DNA from: Micromonospora globbae
GTDB lineage: Bacteria > Actinomycetota > Actinomycetes > Mycobacteriales > Micromonosporaceae
Reading direction: 5' to 3'
DNA: 64,000 bases
NCBI RefSeq assembly: GCF_003610785.1
Contig: NZ_RAQQ01000019.1
Location: forward strand, 1-64,000
The notes beneath the pieces were generated by a model. It did not search any database and was not told where the DNA came from. It saw nothing but the letters and a program-made list of their open reading frames with translations. Shown in pieces: positions 59,974 to 64,000 of this stretch (position 1 is the stretch's first letter; each line of letters starts with the position of its first letter). Both the position numbers and the translations under genes were made by a program.

Positions 59974-60534
59974 CTAGTCCCCGGCCAGCACCGTGAAGGT
60001 GAATCCAGTGCTCGTCGGTCGGCGCAGGGGGATGTCGCACTTGACCCGGCGCAGCGCCTCGTTCCTGCTGAGTCCGAGCCCCTGCGCGACGAGCCGATCC
60101 GGGCGCAGCGGCACCGGATCCGCGAAGACGACCGCCACCTGGACCGGCCACGCCGCGTCGAGACCGGCCGACGGGGCGTCCAGCCGCCAGGCCCCGGTCC
60201 AGTCCAGCGTGAAGTGGTGGCGCCGGGCGAGCAGCGGGTCCAACAGCGTGGACGCCACCAGGTCCGGGTCGTTGACGCCGTAGCCGTGGAGTTCGGCCGG
60301 ATCGAAGGACCGGACCGGTGTCCGCTCGTGCACGGTGAGCTTGCTCGTCCGGTCGCAGGACACGCAGCGGACCAGCAGCCACACGTCCAGCAGCTTGCCG
60401 TTGGCGTTGACGCGGAACCTGCCCTCGCCGGTGGTGGCCGACTCCGACCGGCAGTCCACGCACCGCAACGACAGCAGAGGCAGCCTGGTCCGGCGGACGA
60501 CCCAGGGCAGCACGGTATGGGGTGGTGAAGACAT
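59974..60534 (-). CDS. DUF1062 zinc-ribbon-like protein
   Basis: A 186-residue protein matching the DUF1062 pattern: LLSLRCVDCRSESATTGEGR, FRVNANGKLLDVWLLVRCVSC, then the C-terminal GLGLSRNEALRRVKCDIPL. The two CxxC pairs suggest a zinc ribbon. The function of the family is unknown. GGAGAG lies just before ATG 60534. The role in the cluster, if any, is unclear. Confidence 0.8.
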   Translation of the reverse strand: MSSPPHTVLPWVVRRTRLPLLSLRCVDCRSESATTGEGRFRVNANGKLLDVWLLVRCVSCDRTSKLTVHERTPVRSFDPAELHGYGVNDPDLVASTLLDPLLARRHHFTLDWTGAWRLDAPSAGLDAAWPVQVAVVFADPVPLRPDRLVAQGLGLSRNEALRRVKCDIPLRRPTSTGFTFTVLAGD

Positions 60535-60791
60535 GACTCTCCAGACCTGATCTCTCGAAGACCCGACACGAGGCCGATTGCGCGACCTCGAACGCGGACC
60601 GGGCGCACGAGGGCAGCCCGGCGGAGCCGACGGGAGCGTCGGCTACCGGTGAGCGCGGAAAGGTGTCAGGTCTAGAGAGCAGGCGGGGTCACGCGGTGTC
60701 GTCCTCTGTCCTCACTGCGACGGGCCGCAGGCACGCTGCGGATCTGGGTCGCAGGCAAGCTACGGGACCGCGGTGGGACGGCTCAAACGGT
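60535..60791. other. Intergenic region with small dyads
   Basis: 257 bases between DUF1062 and coxL. It holds a small hairpin AGCCGAC-gggagc-GTCGGCT at 60625-60644 that may end coxL transcription. It also has the complementary octamers AGACCTGA (near 60543) and TCAGGTCT (near 60667). No gene is seen. Confidence 0.4.
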
Positions 60792-63131
60792 TTACCGGCC
60801 GGAATCCCCGGCCTGCGACGTCGTGGCGGCGCGGATGGCCGACCAGACCCGCTCGGCGGTCAGCGGCATGTCGACGTGCCGCACGCCCAGGTGCCGGACG
60901 GCGTCGACGACCGCGTTCTGCACGGCGGGCGGCAACCCCACGGCTCCGGACTCGCCGAGCCCCTTGGCGCCGAGCGGGTTCACCGGTGTGGGCGTCTCCA
61001 GCGCCACCGTCTCGAAGGACGGCAGCTCGGCGGCGCCCACCATCGCGTACCGGTGCAGGTCGCCGTGCAGCGGCGTGCCGTCGGCGGCGAACCGGACCTC
61101 CTCGACGAGCGCCTGGCCGGCGCCCTGCGCCAGGCCGCCGTGCACCTGCCCCTCGGCCAGCATCGGGTTGAGCAGCACTCCCGCGTCGTCGACCGCCACC
61201 ACCCGCAGCAGCGTCACCTGGCCGGTCTCGGTGTCGACCTCGACCACCGCGACGTGCGCGCCGTACGGGCAGGTCGCGGCGGACGGCTGGAAGGTGGCCT
61301 CCGCGAACAGCCCCTGGTCGGCCCCGCCGGCCTCGGCGTGGTCGGCGGTGTCGCCGGGGCTCCCGGCGGTGGTGTGCCGGCCGCCGGCGTCGACCGCCAG
61401 CTCGGCCCAGCCGGCGTCGCGGCCGCCCGCGGCGCGGAAGCGTCCCTCGGCGAACGCCACCTCCTCGACGGGCACGCCGAACCGGGCGGCCGCGGCCTCC
61501 CGGCCCCGGTCGACCAGGGCCAGGGCCGCCTCGCGGACGGCCATCCCGCCGGTCTGCAACGACCGGGACCCGCCCGTGCCGCCGCCCGCCGGGACCGTGC
61601 CGGTGTCGGAGTGCCGGACATCCACGTGGTCCAGCGGCAGCCCGAGCACGTCGGCCGCGATCATCGCCCAGGCGGTGACGTGTCCCTGCCCGTGCGGGCA
61701 GGTACCGGAGTGGACGGTGGCCCGGCCGTCGGCGCCGATCCGGACGGACGCGTACTCGCTGCGGGTGTCCGCGCCGGTGATCTCCACGAAGGTGGACAGT
61801 CCGATGCCCAGCTGGTGCACGTCGCCGCGTTCGCGCCGGGCCGCCTGCTCGGCGCGCAGCGCCGGATAGTCGGCCTCGGCGAGCGCCCGCTCCAGCGCCG
61901 CCGGGTAGTCGCCCGTGTCGTAGCGGGCGCGGGTGACCGTGGTGACGGGGAAGCTCTCCGGCGGCAGCAGGTTGCGCCGACGGACCTCGGCCGGGTCCAT
62001 GCCGATCTCCGCGGCGAACAGGTCGACCATCCGCTCCAGCGCGGCCACCGCCTCCGGTTGGCCGGCCCCCCGGTACGACACCACGGGAGTGGTCGTCGTG
62101 GTCACGCTCGACGAGCTGAACCGGGCGCGGCCGATGGCGTACGGGCCGGTGAGCACGGTCCTGGTCCAGAACGGCAGGATCGCGCCGATGCGGGGGTACG
62201 CGCCCGCGTCCTGCACCACGTCCAGCGCGTACGACACGATCCGCCCGTCTCGGGTGCCGCCCAACTCGGCGCTCTGGTGCTGGGCCCGGCCGTGCCCGGC
62301 GGCGACCATGTTCTCGCTGCGCGTCTCGGCCCACCGCACCGGGCGCCCCAGCCGGCGCGCCGCCCAGGCCACGCAGACGTCCTCCCGGCTGGCGAACGCC
62401 TTGGACCCGAACGCCCCGCCCACGTCGCCGTTGACCACCCGCACGCGCTCCTCCGGCTCACCGAGGGCGGCGGCGAGCTGACCACGCCACAGGTGCACCG
62501 CCTGGCTGCCGGCCCGGTAGCACAGCCCGTCCGGCCCCCACTCGGCCTGCCCGGCGCGGGCCTCCAGCGGGCACGGCGCGACCCGGGGGTTGACCATCCG
62601 CTGCCGGACCACCACCTCGGCGCCCTCGTGCACGTCGGCCCGCCCGGCGGGGCGGCGGAAGGCGAGCTTGAGCACCAGGTTGGTGCCGGCCTCGGGGTGC
62701 AGCACCAGCTCGTCGGTGAGCGCCCGGTGGACGTCGACCAGGGGCGGCAGCGGTTCGATGTCCAGGTCGACGAGGGCGGCGGCGTCCACCGCCTCGGCCC
62801 GGCTGGTCGCCAGCACCGCGGCGACCGGTTCGCCGACGAACCGCACCACGCCGTCGGCGAGCACCGGCGTGGTCATCTTCTGGTTGAGCACGCCCGCCTC
62901 GGGCGGCAGCGGCGGCAGGTCCACGTCCGCCGCGGTGAGCACGGCGACCACGCCCGGCGCCCGCCGGGCGGCGTCGGTGTCCACGCGGCGCAGCCGGCCG
63001 TGGGCGAGCGGGGAGCGGACGAACACCAGCTCCAGGCATCCGGGCAGCGGGACGTCGTCGACGTACCGGCCTCCGGTGGTGAGCAGTGCCCGGTCCTCGG
63101 TGCGCCGGACCGGTCGGCCAATCAGTGACAT
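60792..63131 (-). CDS. Molybdenum hydroxylase large subunit (CoxL form II-like)
   Basis: A 779-residue Mo-binding subunit of the xanthine dehydrogenase/CO dehydrogenase family. It starts with SLIGRPVRRTEDRALLTTGG. It has GDVGGAFGSKAFASRED, and VVSYRGAGQPEAVAALERM in the active-site loop position where true CO dehydrogenase has AYxCSFR. TGGSRSLQTGGMA follows, and the catalytic Glu is in NPLGAKGLGESGAVGLP. It is therefore not a CO dehydrogenase but a hydroxylase of an aldehyde or N-heterocycle. Its FAD and Fe-S partners are encoded at 44.6-45.9 kb. It is next to the P450 on the same strand (30-base gap). Confidence 0.92.
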   Translation of the reverse strand: MSLIGRPVRRTEDRALLTTGGRYVDDVPLPGCLELVFVRSPLAHGRLRRVDTDAARRAPGVVAVLTAADVDLPPLPPEAGVLNQKMTTPVLADGVVRFVGEPVAAVLATSRAEAVDAAALVDLDIEPLPPLVDVHRALTDELVLHPEAGTNLVLKLAFRRPAGRADVHEGAEVVVRQRMVNPRVAPCPLEARAGQAEWGPDGLCYRAGSQAVHLWRGQLAAALGEPEERVRVVNGDVGGAFGSKAFASREDVCVAWAARRLGRPVRWAETRSENMVAAGHGRAQHQSAELGGTRDGRIVSYALDVVQDAGAYPRIGAILPFWTRTVLTGPYAIGRARFSSSSVTTTTTPVVSYRGAGQPEAVAALERMVDLFAAEIGMDPAEVRRRNLLPPESFPVTTVTRARYDTGDYPAALERALAEADYPALRAEQAARRERGDVHQLGIGLSTFVEITGADTRSEYASVRIGADGRATVHSGTCPHGQGHVTAWAMIAADVLGLPLDHVDVRHSDTGTVPAGGGTGGSRSLQTGGMAVREAALALVDRGREAAAARFGVPVEEVAFAEGRFRAAGGRDAGWAELAVDAGGRHTTAGSPGDTADHAEAGGADQGLFAEATFQPSAATCPYGAHVAVVEVDTETGQVTLLRVVAVDDAGVLLNPMLAEGQVHGGLAQGAGQALVEEVRFAADGTPLHGDLHRYAMVGAAELPSFETVALETPTPVNPLGAKGLGESGAVGLPPAVQNAVVDAVRHLGVRHVDMPLTAERVWSAIRAATTSQAGDSGR

Positions 63132-63161
63132 CTGCGACTCCTCGTTGCGCCCGAGGCCGGG

Positions 63162-64000
63162 TCAGGCCGGGGTCACGGCCAGGGGGATCGACGCGTACGA
63201 CCGGAAGAGGGCGCTGGGCTCGCGGACGGGCGCGGCGGCGAGGTCGACGGTGGCGAACCGGCGGGCGAGCCGCTCGAAGATCACCGCACCCTCGACCCGG
63301 GCCAGCGCGGCGCCGAGGCACCCGCGTACGCCGCCGCCGAAGCCCACGTGCGGGTTCGGCCGGCGGCCGATGTCGATGCGGTCCGGGTCGGCGAAGACGT
63401 CCTCGTCGCGGTTGGCGCAGCCGAGCAGGAGGAAGACCGACCGGCCGGGCCGGATCACCCGGTCGCCGACGGGGATCGGCTCCAGCGCCAGCCGTGCCGT
63501 GTACTGGATCGGGGCGTCGTACCGGACGAACTCCTCGGCCGCGGTGCCCGACAGCGACGGGTCCGCGCGCAGCCGGCGCCACTCGTCGGGGTTCCGCGCC
63601 AGGGCGACGCTGCCCGTGCAGACCATGTTCATGGTGGTCTCGTAGCCGGTGAAGCAGAGGAAGACGATGTTGTCGACGACCTCCTCGACGCCCTCGGCCG
63701 GGTCGGCCACCGCGAGCATCCGGTCGAGCAGGTCGCCGTCCGGGTCGGGGCGGTGGCCGTCCAGCAGGTCGCGGACGTAGCCGCGCAGCCAGACCAGTGC
63801 GTCCACCGCGGCCCGGTCGGTCTCGGGCAGGAACGGGGTGAAGGCCCGACCCAGCGCCGCCGAGCGGGGCCACACCTCGGCCCGCGTCCGCGCCGCCGGC
63901 AGGCCGATGAGCTCGCACACCACCGTCGCGGCGACGGGGAAGGCCAGGTCGGCGACGGCGTCGAGGCGCCCGGTGTCCAGCGCGGGCGTGAGCAGCTCGT
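63162..64000 (-). CDS. Cytochrome P450 (N terminus beyond window)
   Basis: The C-terminal 279 residues of a bacterial class I P450; the frame stays open to the window edge. The I-helix oxygen-activation motif is CFTGYETTMNMVC. The ExxR equivalent lies in EEFVRYDAPIQYTAR. The haem-binding loop is HVGFGGGVRGCLGAALAR with the axial Cys. It likely takes electrons from the ferredoxin at 59.7 kb. The missing part is the first third or so of the protein, so true start and promoter cannot be given. Confidence 0.93.
   Translation of the reverse strand, partial: ELLTPALDTGRLDAVADLAFPVAATVVCELIGLPAARTRAEVWPRSAALGRAFTPFLPETDRAAVDALVWLRGYVRDLLDGHRPDPDGDLLDRMLAVADPAEGVEEVVDNIVFLCFTGYETTMNMVCTGSVALARNPDEWRRLRADPSLSGTAAEEFVRYDAPIQYTARLALEPIPVGDRVIRPGRSVFLLLGCANRDEDVFADPDRIDIGRRPNPHVGFGGGVRGCLGAALARVEGAVIFERLARRFATVDLAAAPVREPSALFRSYASIPLAVTPA

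Noticed and set aside
60792..63131. True aerobic CO dehydrogenase (coxL)
   Set aside because: The AYxCSFR active-site loop is absent (SYRGAGQ instead) and the three genes are not in a cox operon.

Overview
The window is high-GC actinobacterial chromosome. GTG starts, 4-base stop/start overlaps, ECF42-type sigma and DUF2975/XRE gene pairs, and the style of the secondary-metabolite genes fit a Micromonospora-like or related actinomycete; no rRNA or tRNA is present to settle the genus. I read it as four blocks.

Block 1 (about 0.2-4.4 kb) is a small RiPP (ribosomal peptide) locus. A 23-residue open reading frame with a strong ribosome binding site ends in cysteine. It is followed on the same strand by a radical SAM/SPASM enzyme and a homo-oligomeric flavin-containing cysteine decarboxylase (EpiD-like). 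A divergent ArsR-like regulator and an MFS exporter sit beside it. The peptide gene is easy to miss and is my best candidate for a new system.

Block 2 (about 4.5-9.2 kb) is a Tn3-family transposon with a serine resolvase, an accessory protein and a tnpA split by a frameshift in a G7 run. Palindromes at both ends of this block may be recombination sites. Block 3 (9.4-16.4 kb) is mixed chromosome: a DUF2975/XRE pair, an ECF42-type sigma factor with its DGPF/YCII partner, a XdhC/MocA molybdenum cofactor maturation pair, a LysR regulator and an MFS transporter.

Block 4 (16.5 kb to the window end, cut inside a P450) is a large biosynthetic gene cluster. Its core is an aryl-capped, three-module cyclising NRPS: ArCP-Cy-A-PCP-Cy-A-PCP, then docking-Cy-A(MT)-PCP-TE remnant. 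Thiazolinyl imine reductase, saccharopine-dehydrogenase-like reductase and type II thioesterase genes follow, with a salicylate/DHB-type AMP ligase elsewhere in the cluster. This predicts an aryl-(thiazoline)3 backbone of the pyochelin/coelibactin kind, with one methylated ring. Around the core are an acyl branch (PlsX-like protein, three acyl-CoA dehydrogenases, acyl-CoA thioesterase, FAAL plus ACP, free-standing condensation domain) and heavy tailoring: AurF-like diiron oxygenase, GMC oxidoreductase, luciferase-like and HpaB-like flavin monooxygenases, P450 plus ferredoxin, a three-subunit molybdenum hydroxylase, carbamoyltransferase and four methyltransferases. A DrrAB-like ABC exporter is included.

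The transcription units of block 4 share a promoter signature. A GTATCT-containing element lies at the -35 position 17 bases before a TANNNT -10, often in divergent pairs, which ties the scattered operons into one regulon. Many genes look leaderless. No salicylate synthase is visible; it may lie past the right edge.
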